Shown one piece after another: positions 26,747 to 35,928 of a stretch of 64,000 nt of DNA. Source of the DNA: JBOGIG01 sp050742455 (GTDB taxonomy: Bacteria > Actinomycetota > Acidimicrobiia > Acidimicrobiales > JBOGIG01); assembly GCA_050742455.1 (NCBI GenBank), contig JBOGIG010000111.1:5307-69306 (forward strand). Direction: 5' to 3'. The translations under genes were made by a program, and so were the position numbers. Each line of letters opens with the position of its first letter. The first letter of the stretch is position 1. The notes below the pieces were generated by a model. The model had not been told where the DNA came from. It saw only the letters and a program-made list of their open reading frames with translations, and did no database searches.

Positions 26747-27340
26747 ATGGCTTCAATCTTTCGCAAGGCCATGGTCTATTTGGGCCTGGACGATGACGAA
26801 TACCACGAATACGAGTCCTACAACCCAGCCGACGGGGACCCGGGGCGCGCCGCTAACCGCGACTACAACCCCAACGGTGGCGCCTATTCGCCCCGTGACC
26901 GGGTGCAGGGCCCGGCCGCGGATCGCACCGGGGCCATGACCCTTTCCCCGGAAGTAGCAGAGCCCACCCTGACGTCAGTTCGAGCCATCCCCCGTGACGA
27001 CCCGGCTGGGGTGGGGCCGGTGATACCTCGGGGAGCTGTGGTCCGGCCCTTGGTGCCCGAGAAAGGGGCCAAGGTGAACGTGGTGGCACCCGCCCGGTTC
27101 TCCGATGCCAAGGAGATCGGGGACAACCTCAGGTCCAACCAGCCGGTGATCGTGAACCTCCAAGTAGTGGACCGCGACCTGTCCCGCCGCATGATCGACT
27201 TCTGCAGTGGGGTCACCTACGGACTGGGTGGATCGATGGATAAGGTAGCCGACCAGGTTTTCCTGCTTACGCCGTCTAACGTCGAGGTATCGGCCGAAGA
27301 GAAGCAGCGTTTGAGCGAGCGCGGACTGTACCAGTCCTGA
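26747..27340 (+). CDS. sepF: FtsZ membrane anchor SepF
   Basis: 197 aa. The amphipathic N-terminus MASIFRKAMVYLGL binds membrane, an acidic/Tyr-rich linker with DDDEYHEYESY follows, and the globular SepF domain covers about residues 110-185 (VVAPARFSDAKEIGDNL, VNLQVVDRDLSRRMIDFCSG). It tethers FtsZ through the FtsZ C-terminal tail. ATG 26747 has a GGGAGGCACGCAA leader. Confidence 0.95.
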   Translation: MASIFRKAMVYLGLDDDEYHEYESYNPADGDPGRAANRDYNPNGGAYSPRDRVQGPAADRTGAMTLSPEVAEPTLTSVRAIPRDDPAGVGPVIPRGAVVRPLVPEKGAKVNVVAPARFSDAKEIGDNLRSNQPVIVNLQVVDRDLSRRMIDFCSGVTYGLGGSMDKVADQVFLLTPSNVEVSAEEKQRLSERGLYQS

Positions 27341-27353
27341 ATCGGATGACCCT

Positions 27354-27611
27354 TTGCATTACATAGTCGACCTGTTGAACATTTTCGTCATCCTGCTTTT
27401 CGCCCGGGTGATTCTCAGTTATTTCCCCATCTCGCCCGGCTCGCCAATCGGCGGGGTGGCCCGGTTTCTCAACACCGTGACCGAGCCGGTGCTCAGTCCG
27501 ATAAGGCGGCTGTTGCCCCCGGTTCGGTTGGGCCAGATCGGTATGGACCTCTCGCCGATCATCGTGTTCTTCGTGATCGAGATTCTCTTGATACCAGCTC
27601 TCGGACGCTGA
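27354..27611 (+). CDS. YggT family membrane protein
   Basis: 85 aa with two membrane helices separated by a conserved loop (NTVTEPVLSPIRRLLPPV), the YggT signature. Position between sepF and divIVA is conserved in many bacteria; the function is unsettled (proposed roles in division or osmotic/K+ handling). Start is TTG 27354; no better start exists. Confidence 0.88.
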   Translation: MHYIVDLLNIFVILLFARVILSYFPISPGSPIGGVARFLNTVTEPVLSPIRRLLPPVRLGQIGMDLSPIIVFFVIEILLIPALGR

Positions 27612-27677
27612 GGGAGTGGGCACCGGTAAAGCCAATCGCTTCCGCGACGACGCACGCACGCACTAGCATCACGCTCC

Positions 27678-28430
27678 ATGGAAGTTTCGCCAAAGGTCCT
27701 CCGCGATGTCGAGTTCAGAGAAGCCCGCAAGGGGTACCACCCCGATGACGTGGACGAGTTCCTGGAGAAAGTGGCCGTGAGCCTCGACATGCTCCAGCAG
27801 CGTCTTCGCCAGACGGTGGACCGGGCCGAGAGGGCAGAGAGCGCGGCCCAGGCCCGCTCCGAGGAAATGCCGGCTGAGGCGGGAGACGTCATCGGGCGAA
27901 CGTTGGTCATGGCCCAGCGGACCGCAGATCAGGCCGTTGCTGACGCACGACGCCAGGCTGCCGAAGTCATCGAAAATGCCAATCTCCAAGCCGACGCCGT
28001 TGTGTCGGATGCCACCGAGGTTTCCGTTCGCATGAAAGCGGATGCCGAGGCCGAGGTAAGAGCCGAGCTGAATCGCCTGGAGGCAGCCAGAAACAATCTC
28101 CAGGCCGATGTGGACAGCCTGGAGCGACACCTCGACGGAGAAAGGTCTCGCTTGCAAGCGGCGTTGGCCGACACCCTTCGGTGGCTGGACGGCAACATGA
28201 CGGCGATGCCCCCGCCCGCGATTACCTACGTTGCGGCGTCGGATCCACCTGCGGGAGGTTCGTCGGAATCACGGTCTAACCCTGGCCCTGATGCCGGTTA
28301 CGAAGAGGGTTGGGAATCTCGATCGACGTCCACCGTCCAGGCCCAGGGCCCGTCTGGTGACACGGATTGGTCGGCTCAGGAAAATCGATCTTCTAGCATG
28401 GAGGAATCGGGGCGCAATTGGCGCTCTTGA
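27678..28430 (+). CDS. DivIVA/Wag31-type polar scaffold protein
   Basis: 250 aa. The N-terminal DivIVA domain (VLRDVEFREARKGYHPDDVDEFLEKV) is followed by a long coiled coil to about residue 170 and a Ser/Pro/Gly-rich tail. DivIVA binds curved membrane and, in actinobacteria, organises polar growth. Start ATG 27678. The N-terminal half matches the family closely; whether it is the main Wag31 or a paralogue cannot be told from one window. Confidence 0.9.
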   Translation: MEVSPKVLRDVEFREARKGYHPDDVDEFLEKVAVSLDMLQQRLRQTVDRAERAESAAQARSEEMPAEAGDVIGRTLVMAQRTADQAVADARRQAAEVIENANLQADAVVSDATEVSVRMKADAEAEVRAELNRLEAARNNLQADVDSLERHLDGERSRLQAALADTLRWLDGNMTAMPPPAITYVAASDPPAGGSSESRSNPGPDAGYEEGWESRSTSTVQAQGPSGDTDWSAQENRSSSMEESGRNWRS

Positions 28431-28522
28431 CCGGCATGGGGAACCCGGGGGCCAGTCCTCCTCCCCACACCGGCTGTCTCGGCCTGTTCCTATTCCAAAA
28501 TGACTACTCGGGTGGTGGGTGA

Positions 28523-30076
28523 GTGTTGGCACTTGTGACTTTGTTTACCGTGGGCTTGATCCTGCTGAGCGCGGCGACTCTGATCGTCGGCTTCATCGAT
28601 AACAGCCTGGCCCTCATCTATGTTGCCATCGGCGCGGCGTTTGCCGCATGTGTCATCCTCGCCTTGTCGGCCCGTTTCAAGACCGCGGCTGACGTCCGAC
28701 ACCTTCGCCAGGCCACGGCAGGGGGAGTTATGCCTTTGAACGAGCCCAGTTCCAACCTCGGGCCTGCGCCCCGCAAGGTGCGCTCGCCAGGCGCGGCCCA
28801 AGCCAAATCCGCCACCGCCCCGGCGACGGCGACGGCGACGGTCGATCGGCCAGTACCCGAAGAGCCGGTGGCTGCGCCCAAGCCCCGATTGGGACCGTTC
28901 TCCTTCGTCAAGGCCAAGCTGGGGAGAAAGCGCTCGGCAGCCAAGGCCGAAGGTTCCGCCGCGAAGGCCGAAGGCTCCGACGGTGCTCAGCCGACCGCCG
29001 ACAAAGCCGCCGATCCGTCGGGCTCCAAGTCCAGGTCCAAGTCCAAGGCGGACGCCAACACCATGAGTCTGGCCGACCGTTTGGAATTCGACGCCCCCGA
29101 TGCCGGCGCCGACGAGCCCACCGTTGTCGTGCTTCCGGGACCGCAATCGGGTGCTTCGGAGAAATCGTCAGGTGGGGATCGTGCCGGGCATGGGGTCCCC
29201 GATCTCACCTGGGAACCGGGCGCGGCCGAATCGGCATTTCCCATAGCCGACTACGACAAGCTCACCGAAGCTGAGGTGCTCAGCCTTGTCGACGAACTCG
29301 AAGACGATGAGGTGGCCCAGGTATCCAAGCGGGAAAGAGCCGGTCGTGGCCGATCGGCCATCTTGCAAAGTTTGGCCTCCCACGCCTTGTCCCTGCGGAT
29401 GGGTTCGTCTTCCTCGGCGCAATCAAGCTTGCCCATCGCCGACTACGAGAGCCTGAGGGTGCCCGAGATCCTGCCATTGCTGGCCGAATTGGACTTGGGC
29501 GAACTGCTGGCGGTGCGAGGTCGTGAATCCAACGGCGAGCGCCGGTCCACCATCCTCAACCGGATAGATCGCCTGGCCCGATTTATGGGGGCCAAACCCG
29601 CGGATCTGGCTACAGCGCCAGTCCCGGCCATGGCCGTTGCGCCTGGACCGGCACACCGCCCCACCGACTCCAGGCGTCCATCCCCGACGGCACCACGACC
29701 TGCCGCCCCAGCCAAGCGCAGCGTGACCAATGCGGCCCCTGCGAAGCGATCCACGGCCAAGACACCCGCCCCGGCCAAGCCCAGCGCGTCCAAGCGATCC
29801 ACGGCCAAGACACCAGCCCCAGCCAAGGCGACCGCCAAGCGGAGCGCAGCGCCGGCCAAGCGGAGCCCAGCCCCAGCCAAGCGATCCTCGGCCAAGACGC
29901 CCGCCACGGCCAAGCGAAGCCCGGCCCCAGCCAAGGCGACCGCCAAGCGAAGCCCGGCCCCAGCCAAGGCGACCGCCAAGCGGAGCCCAGCCCCGGCCAA
30001 GCGATCGACCGCCAAGAGGGCGGCCTCGGCGGCCAAGGGGTCCTCGACGACCAAGTCATCAGCGCGTAAGCGCTGA
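28523..30076 (+). CDS. Membrane protein with duplicated ADYD-type helical domain and H1-like basic tail (unknown function)
   Basis: 517 aa, function not recognised. Two hydrophobic segments (about 1-20 and 27-48) are followed by a charged, low-complexity region. Two related domains of about 50 residues start near 239 and 302; both begin PIADY and share a LxxxEvlxLvdELe..E..aV..rE...gRrsaIL pattern, as in small helical domains of other actinobacterial proteins. Residues of about 396-517 are an Ala/Lys/Pro/Ser tail of AKRSPAPAK units resembling histone H1. It follows divIVA with a 92-base gap. I infer a membrane-anchored protein whose basic tail could contact nucleoid DNA or acidic polymer; this is untested. 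GTG 28523 start. Confidence 0.75.
   Translation: MLALVTLFTVGLILLSAATLIVGFIDNSLALIYVAIGAAFAACVILALSARFKTAADVRHLRQATAGGVMPLNEPSSNLGPAPRKVRSPGAAQAKSATAPATATATVDRPVPEEPVAAPKPRLGPFSFVKAKLGRKRSAAKAEGSAAKAEGSDGAQPTADKAADPSGSKSRSKSKADANTMSLADRLEFDAPDAGADEPTVVVLPGPQSGASEKSSGGDRAGHGVPDLTWEPGAAESAFPIADYDKLTEAEVLSLVDELEDDEVAQVSKRERAGRGRSAILQSLASHALSLRMGSSSSAQSSLPIADYESLRVPEILPLLAELDLGELLAVRGRESNGERRSTILNRIDRLARFMGAKPADLATAPVPAMAVAPGPAHRPTDSRRPSPTAPRPAAPAKRSVTNAAPAKRSTAKTPAPAKPSASKRSTAKTPAPAKATAKRSAAPAKRSPAPAKRSSAKTPATAKRSPAPAKATAKRSPAPAKATAKRSPAPAKRSTAKRAASAAKGSSTTKSSARKR
29908..30006. repeat. 33-bp x3 tandem repeat in the H1-like tail
   Basis: Copies at 29908-29940 and 29941-29973 are nearly identical; a diverged third begins at 29974. 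In frame; codes AKRSPAPAKAT. Shorter related motifs fill 29710-30060. Confidence 0.85.
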
Positions 30077-30090
30077 CAATCCGAGGTCGT

Positions 30091-33000
30091 TCAGGCCCGC
30101 GCCAGCTTTATGGCTATGGGTCGTCCGTCATGGAGACGCCCGTCGCTGCTGTACACCTCGCCTTGGGCCCCTGAACCCAACACACCCCCAGGTCCAAGGT
30201 CATCCTCAGCGTCACGCCCCGGGCCAGCCTGGAACGGGGTGAGTTCAAGGTCGTGGGCCAAAGTTTGGGTGGCGATGTAAGGGCGGTGGGCGCCAAGTGA
30301 ATCGATGGCCTCGGCCGGCACCATTATCCGGAGCCAAATGTGGTCCGAGACGTGCAATCCCGCACCCCGGCGGGCCAGCTGGATCTGGCGCACCACGTCA
30401 CGGGCAAGGCCCTCCGCCTCGAGCTCTGGGGTCATGGTTAGATCCAGTTTGACCAGGCCATCGTGCTCGGGCAGCACTCGCATCGACGCCTTGTCCTTGG
30501 GAACCAGTCGGAGGCTGAACTCGGAGTCGGATAATTCGATTCCCCCAACTACCAGTGTTGACGCTCCGGTACGGGTCCAGTCTCCCTGCTTGGCCGCGGC
30601 GATCACCTTTTGAGTGTCCGGTCCCAGGCGGGGTCCCAGAGCCGATGGATTTACGGCGATGGTCGAGTCAGCCATTGTGACTACATCGGCGGACAGGACT
30701 ACCTCGTTAACGTTGACTTCGTCGGCGATCAGGGCGATGTATGGAGCCAGGTCCGCCGAATCGGGACTGGCCACCTCCAGCCGGCTCAACGGAAGGCGGG
30801 CTCTGAGCCCGTTGGCCTTGCGTATGGAGTGGGCAGCCGAGCACACGTCTCGCACCCGGTCCATGGTTCGGGCCAGCTCGGGATCGTGCGGAAGCGTGGA
30901 GGCATCAGGCCAGTCGGTCAGATGCACACTCCGAGAGCCGGTCAGTGGCTGGTAGATAGCCTCGGTGAGCATGGGCAGGAGGGGAGCGGCGGCCTGGCAA
31001 AGCAGGCCGAGGACCGTACCCAGGGTGTCGTAGGCATCGATCTTGTCCTGGTCCTCCTCGGCGTTGGGGCGCCGTGGCTCCCAAAATCGGTCCCGGCTGC
31101 GCCGTATGTACCAGTTGTTCAAGGAGTCGAGGAAGCTCGAAAGCGACGCGCAGGCCCCGGTCAGGTCGTAGCTGTCCATGCGCTGGGCGACCTCGGTCAG
31201 CAATTGCGCCGTCTTGGCCAGTATGTAGCGGTCGAGGACCCCGGTGGCGTCCGTTCGGACCCGCGCCTTGACCTGATCGGTGTTGGCATAAAGGCAGAAG
31301 AAATACCAGGCGTTCCAGATGGGGTTGAGAACGTTGCGCACGGCCTCGGCGATGGCCCGATCCTCGACGATGAGATCCTGGCCCCTCAGCACTGAGGATG
31401 ACAGGAGAGTCCAGCGCACGGCATCGGCGCCGTATTTGGCAAACATTTCCTCGGGGTCGGGAAAGTTGCGTAGCCGCTTGGACGCCTTGCGCCCGTCGTT
31501 GCCCAGGATGTTGCCGTGGGCCACGCAGGCTTGGAACGGGGGACATGCAAACAGGGCGGTCGAAAGGACGTGGAGGGTATAGAACCACCCTCTGGTCTGA
31601 CCGATGTATTCCACGATGAAGTCGGCCGGGAAGTGAGCCTCGAAGCGTTCGGTGTTCTCGAAGGGGTAGTGCACCTGGGCGTAGGGCATAGAGCCTGAAT
31701 CGAACCAGCAGTCGAGGACGTCGCTGACCCGGCGCATCACCGATCGGCCGGTGGGATCGTCTGGATTGGGCCTGGTCAAGTTGTCTATGTAGGGGCGGTG
31801 CAGATCCGTGGGACGAACCCCGAAGTCGGCTTCCAACTCGTCGAGACTGCCATAGACGTCGATGCGGGGGTAGGCCGGATCGTCGCTCTGCCACACCGGG
31901 ATGGGGGAGCCCCAGAACCGATTGCGGCTGATGGACCAATCGCGGGCCCCTTCCAACCACTTGCCGAATGCCCCGTCCCTTACGTTGGGGGGAGTCCAGG
32001 TTATGCGCTGGTTGAGCTCGACCATCTGATCCTTGATGGCGCTCACATTGACGAACCACGAGCTGACCGCCCGATAGATGAGGGGCGTGTCGGTGCGCCA
32101 GCAGTGCGGGTAGCTGTGCTCGTAGGTGTCGTGGCGCAGGATTGAACCGGCTGACTTCAGGTGGGCAATGATGCCGGGGTTGGCTTCGAAGACCTGCTGT
32201 CCGGCGAAGTCCGTCACTTCAGGGGTGAATCGACCTCGATCGTCCACCGGACAAACCACGCCGATCCCGGCGCTTTCGCATACGCGTTGGTCGTCTTCCC
32301 CGAATCCAGGGGCCATATGGACGATACCGGTACCCTCGTCGATAGCCACGAAGTCGGCGGAAAGGACCCGAAAGGCATTGATGGAGCTCTCGGCGAAATA
32401 CGGGAAAAGGGGTTGGTAGGTCCTTCCCACCAGTTCGGCCCCGTCGACGGTGGCCACCACTTCGGCTTCAAAGAGCATCTCGAGGTAGGCATCGAGACGG
32501 TCCCGCCCCACCAGGTAATGATCTCCATCCGATGCCACAATGACGTATTGGATCTCGTCTCCCACAGCCAGAGCCAGGTTGGACGGCAAGGTCCACGGCG
32601 TCGTTGTCCACACCAGGGCCTTGAGGGGCCGGTCGGCTATCGAGGAGCCCGGTCCCGGCTCCAGGGTGAACACCACCGTCACGGCCGGGTCCTGACGGGG
32701 TCGGTAGGAATCGTCCTGGCGGGTCTCGAAGTTGGACAGGGGGGTTTCGCACTCCCAGCAGTAGGGAAGGACTCGGTAGCCCTCGTAGGCCAAGCCCTTT
32801 TCCCACAACTGCTTGAATGCCCACATGACGCTTTCCATGTAGGACGTATCCATTGTCTTGTAGTCGTGCGCAAAGTCGACCCAACGGGCCTGACGAGTGA
32901 CATAGCGTTCCCAGGCATCGGCCGTGCGCAGGACCAAGTTGCGGCAGTACTGGTTGAACCGATCGATGCCGTATTCGACGATGGCGGCCCGCCCTGCGAG

Positions 33001-33330
33001 CTCCAATTCCTTCTCGGCTTCCATCTCGGCGGGCAGACCGTGGCAGTCCCAGCCCCATCGGCGCTCCACCTTGCGCCCCTTCATCGTCTGGTAGCGGGGA
33101 ACGGCATCCTTAACGAACCCGGTTAGCAGGTGTCCGTAGTGGGGCAGTCCGTTGGCAAAGGGCGGACCGTCATAGAAGATAAATTCGTTGTCGCCGCCCG
33201 CTCTGGCGTCTACTGACGCCTGAAATGTGTGGTCCCGCTCCCAAAAGGCAAGTGTTTCTAGTTCAAGCCCGGCGAAGTTGGGCTGTTGGGCCACGTCGGG
33301 GTAAGGCTTGTCGCCGGACTGGGGAACCAT
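30091..33330 (-). CDS. ileS: Isoleucyl-tRNA synthetase (type 2)
   Basis: About 1079 aa, class I synthetase. PHYGH is the HIGH motif, GWDCHGLPAE lies just after it, and the editing domain contains TTPWTLPSNLALAV. The KMSKS loop reads KASKR within GRKASKRLRNFPDPEE. The length and absence of a zinc-binding C-terminus fit the eukaryote-like type 2 enzyme. The frame continues to 33408; ATG 33330 is chosen because an upstream start would lie in the short divergent region before the zinc-finger gene. No T-box leader fits in the 120 bases upstream. Confidence 0.96.
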   Translation of the reverse strand: MVPQSGDKPYPDVAQQPNFAGLELETLAFWERDHTFQASVDARAGGDNEFIFYDGPPFANGLPHYGHLLTGFVKDAVPRYQTMKGRKVERRWGWDCHGLPAEMEAEKELELAGRAAIVEYGIDRFNQYCRNLVLRTADAWERYVTRQARWVDFAHDYKTMDTSYMESVMWAFKQLWEKGLAYEGYRVLPYCWECETPLSNFETRQDDSYRPRQDPAVTVVFTLEPGPGSSIADRPLKALVWTTTPWTLPSNLALAVGDEIQYVIVASDGDHYLVGRDRLDAYLEMLFEAEVVATVDGAELVGRTYQPLFPYFAESSINAFRVLSADFVAIDEGTGIVHMAPGFGEDDQRVCESAGIGVVCPVDDRGRFTPEVTDFAGQQVFEANPGIIAHLKSAGSILRHDTYEHSYPHCWRTDTPLIYRAVSSWFVNVSAIKDQMVELNQRITWTPPNVRDGAFGKWLEGARDWSISRNRFWGSPIPVWQSDDPAYPRIDVYGSLDELEADFGVRPTDLHRPYIDNLTRPNPDDPTGRSVMRRVSDVLDCWFDSGSMPYAQVHYPFENTERFEAHFPADFIVEYIGQTRGWFYTLHVLSTALFACPPFQACVAHGNILGNDGRKASKRLRNFPDPEEMFAKYGADAVRWTLLSSSVLRGQDLIVEDRAIAEAVRNVLNPIWNAWYFFCLYANTDQVKARVRTDATGVLDRYILAKTAQLLTEVAQRMDSYDLTGACASLSSFLDSLNNWYIRRSRDRFWEPRRPNAEEDQDKIDAYDTLGTVLGLLCQAAAPLLPMLTEAIYQPLTGSRSVHLTDWPDASTLPHDPELARTMDRVRDVCSAAHSIRKANGLRARLPLSRLEVASPDSADLAPYIALIADEVNVNEVVLSADVVTMADSTIAVNPSALGPRLGPDTQKVIAAAKQGDWTRTGASTLVVGGIELSDSEFSLRLVPKDKASMRVLPEHDGLVKLDLTMTPELEAEGLARDVVRQIQLARRGAGLHVSDHIWLRIMVPAEAIDSLGAHRPYIATQTLAHDLELTPFQAGPGRDAEDDLGPGGVLGSGAQGEVYSSDGRLHDGRPIAIKLARA

Positions 33331-33450
33331 CCCCTCAGCGTACGGGCAATAGATGATGGCCGGATGCGGTCGACACAGCGGGTATCGTAATCTCTCCACC
33401 GGACCCATCGAGGGGGCCGGTTGTCATGGAGCGAAGAGGACCTGGATCGC

Positions 33451-34485
33451 ATGGCGCGAAGCACCAAATCAAAGCAGCCGGCGTCGAAGACCAAGAAGTC
33501 GGCCTCCCCCGCCGGCCAGGCTGTGTCCAAGACTCCGGCCAAGGCGGGCGCGTCGCCGGCCTCGAAGATGATTCCCAAGGGTCCGGCCATGCCGGCCACA
33601 CCGGTCCGGCGATCGCCCAAGGTATCCAAGGCGCCCAAGTCCACAACTGCATCCATCCCGACCAAGAAGTCCGCACCGGCCAAGCCAACCAAGCCGGCCA
33701 CGCCAACCAAGCCGGCCAAGGCGCCCAAGCCGGCCACGCCAACCAAGCCGGCCACGGCGCCCAAGTCCACAACTGCGTCAATCTCGACCAAGAAGTCAGC
33801 ACCGACCAAGAAGTCAGCACCGACCAAGAAGTCAGCACCGACCAAGAAGTCAGCACCGACCAAGGCAACGACCGATCCCAATCCAACGCTGGCCAAGTCG
33901 TCGGTCACGGGGGGCAGGCCAGGTGGGACGAGATCCCGCGAGAGAGCCGGGGCAAAGACGCCAGCCACGACGCCTGCATTGGCCCGGACCATCGTCAAGG
34001 TCATGGCGGATCCGAACGCCGGGGCACATTCGCCCGCCGCCACGGGGACCAAGTCAAGGTCGGGCTCTGCCGGGGCGGCCGCCAAAGGGACCCAGCCGCT
34101 TCCCGTTGACGTCTACGATTCCGCCTTCATGGCGGAGCAAAAGGAGCTGTTGCTCTCCGAGCAAGCGGCATATTTGGAGTCGGCCGAGGCCCTCAAAGCC
34201 GAGGCCGATGCCCTGGCCCAGGACATGGAGCCCGGCGACGTTCAGTTCGATGAGGAATCAGGTGAAGGTGGAACCGCCACCATCGACCGGGAACGAGACC
34301 TGGTCCTGTCGGCCCAAGCTCACGCTGCGGTGGACGAGATAACCCACGCTTTAGCCAAGATAGCGGCCCGAACCTACGGAACCTGTGAGAGTTGTCGTAA
34401 ACCCATCCCCAAGCTTCGGCTCAAGGCCCTGCCCTACGCACGCTTGTGCGTTGCGTGTAAGAGCGGGGGCCTGTCACGCCGTTGA
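33451..34485 (+). CDS. DksA/TraR-type zinc-finger protein with long Lys/Ala/Pro-rich N-terminal region
   Basis: 344 aa. The C-terminal 110 residues form the DksA/TraR module: a helical region (AEQKELLLSEQAAYLESAEALKAE without its first residues being diagnostic) and a C4 zinc finger CESC...CVAC. The first 200 residues are H1-like, rich in TKKSAP and PATPTKP, with a perfect 18-bp x4 repeat. ATG 33451 has AGAGGA ten bases upstream. DksA-like proteins modulate RNA polymerase; many actinobacterial homologues bear such basic tails. TTGA overlap with lspA. Confidence 0.85.
   Translation: MARSTKSKQPASKTKKSASPAGQAVSKTPAKAGASPASKMIPKGPAMPATPVRRSPKVSKAPKSTTASIPTKKSAPAKPTKPATPTKPAKAPKPATPTKPATAPKSTTASISTKKSAPTKKSAPTKKSAPTKKSAPTKATTDPNPTLAKSSVTGGRPGGTRSRERAGAKTPATTPALARTIVKVMADPNAGAHSPAATGTKSRSGSAGAAAKGTQPLPVDVYDSAFMAEQKELLLSEQAAYLESAEALKAEADALAQDMEPGDVQFDEESGEGGTATIDRERDLVLSAQAHAAVDEITHALAKIAARTYGTCESCRKPIPKLRLKALPYARLCVACKSGGLSRR
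33787..33858. repeat. 18-bp x4 perfect tandem repeat
   Basis: ACCAAGAAGTCAGCACCG repeats at 33787, 33805, 33823 and 33841, coding TKKSAP. Identity of all four copies suggests recent expansion. Confidence 0.96.
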
Positions 34486-34970
34486 CAACTCCCGCGCCGG
34501 CCACGGCGCCCCCGACGGCTGCGGCCCGGCGGCGATCGGTCAGTCTGGCGGTGGCACTGATCGTCATCGGCGTAGATCAGGCGACCAAGACCCTGGCTCT
34601 GCACTACCTGAGCGACGGTCCGGTCAGGGTGATCGGACCATTCAGCCTCGAACTGGTCTACAACTCCGGTGCCGCCTTCTCGCTCGGCGCAGGATATTCC
34701 CCGGTGTTGGCTGCCATCGCCGTGATCCTGATCATCGTGCTATGGCGGGCGGCCCGGGGCGCTACCTCGGCTTGGACCACTGTGGCCCTCGGCCTGGTGC
34801 TGGGAGGAGCGGTGGGCAACCTCATCGATCGCCTTCTTCGGGGCAATGGGGGGGCGGTCATCGACTTTGTAAACCTCAAGTACTGGCCGACATTCAACGT
34901 GGCCGACTCCTCCATCGTGATTGGCGTGGTGATAATGATTTGGGCCGGCATAAGCCGACAGGCCCGATGA
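34482..34970 (+). CDS. lspA: Lipoprotein signal peptidase
   Basis: 162 aa, four membrane helices. VDQATK, NSGAAFS, GGAVGNLIDR and the catalytic region with DFVNL and FNVADSSI (second Asp) are all present. Cleaves signal peptides of diacylglyceryl-prolipoproteins, such as the ModA lipoprotein in this window. Start TTG 34482, overlapping the preceding stop by four bases. Confidence 0.95.
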   Translation: MTTPAPATAPPTAAARRRSVSLAVALIVIGVDQATKTLALHYLSDGPVRVIGPFSLELVYNSGAAFSLGAGYSPVLAAIAVILIIVLWRAARGATSAWTTVALGLVLGGAVGNLIDRLLRGNGGAVIDFVNLKYWPTFNVADSSIVIGVVIMIWAGISRQAR

Positions 34971-35019
34971 CCCAGCCCATGACGCCCACCCGTCGGGGAC
35001 GGCGGGGGATTCTTCACCG

Positions 35020-35928
35020 GTGAAGACAAGGGTCCCGTCGGTGCTCGTCGGCGAAAGGATCGATCGAATCGTGGCCACGCTCACAGACCTGCCCAGATCG
35101 GCCGTGGCCGATTTGGTATCCAGTGGATGCGTCCTGGTGGGAGGCCGCATCGTGGTCCAGCGAAGCGAAAGAGTACACGAAGAGGCATGGCTGGAGGTGA
35201 ACACCCAAGGGGCGAACCAAAGCCGGAGCCCAGTGCCGGACGATCGAGTGGAATTCGAAGTGGTCCATGCCGACGAAGATCTGATCATTGTGGACAAACC
35301 GGCCGGACTGGTGGTGCATCCCGGGGCGGGCAATCCGGCGGGAACGCTGGTCAACGGTCTGCTGCGACGATTCCCCGAAATCGCCGCGGTGGGCGATCCG
35401 ACCCGGCCGGGCATCGTGCACCGCCTGGACAAGGGGACGTCCGGTCTCATGGCAGTGGCCCGCAGCACCGCGGCCTTCGGGTCCCTGACCGACCAGGTGT
35501 CGTCACATTCGATGACCCGTTCCTATCTGGCCCTGGTGTGGGGGCACCTCGACGATGACGCCGGCACGATAGACGCTCCTCTGGGACGGTCGTCGCGCCA
35601 GCCGACCCGCATGGCCGTCTCGGCTGGCGGGCGCCCGTCGCGGACCCATTACCGGGTGGTGGACCGCATCGACGACCCGGTCCGGGCCACCATGGTCGAG
35701 TGCGCTCTGGAAACGGGTCGAACCCACCAGATCCGGGTACACATGTCGGCCATAGGGCATCCGGTGCTCGGCGACGACCGCTACGCCCCCCGGCGCTCGG
35801 CGAAGGGCCTGGCTCGGACCTTCCTGCACTCCTGTCGACTGGGTTTGGCCCACCCGGTGACGGGTGACGGCATCGAATTCAACTCGGAGCTCCCCGACGA
35901 CCTGGTGGTCTTCCTGGGCCGAGCCTGA
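35020..35928 (+). CDS. rluD: RluD-type 23S rRNA pseudouridine synthase
   Basis: 302 aa. N-terminal S4-like RNA-binding region (residues 10-60), then the RluA/RluD catalytic domain: DLIIVDKPAGLVVHPGAG, PGIVHRLDKGTSGLMAVAR with the catalytic aspartate, and TGRTHQIRVHMSAIGHP. GTG 35020. lspA-rluD order is widely conserved. The stop lies within one arm of a hairpin shared with the convergent sigma factor gene. Exact uridine targets are inferred from family only. Confidence 0.93.
   Translation: MKTRVPSVLVGERIDRIVATLTDLPRSAVADLVSSGCVLVGGRIVVQRSERVHEEAWLEVNTQGANQSRSPVPDDRVEFEVVHADEDLIIVDKPAGLVVHPGAGNPAGTLVNGLLRRFPEIAAVGDPTRPGIVHRLDKGTSGLMAVARSTAAFGSLTDQVSSHSMTRSYLALVWGHLDDDAGTIDAPLGRSSRQPTRMAVSAGGRPSRTHYRVVDRIDDPVRATMVECALETGRTHQIRVHMSAIGHPVLGDDRYAPRRSAKGLARTFLHSCRLGLAHPVTGDGIEFNSELPDDLVVFLGRA

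Noticed and set aside
33331..33450. Possible T-box leader before ileS
   Set aside because: Only 120 bases are available and I see no T-box core or terminator/antiterminator pairing.
33787..33858. Perfect 18-bp x4 repeat considered as a CRISPR array
   Set aside because: Copies are contiguous without spacers and lie in frame inside a gene.
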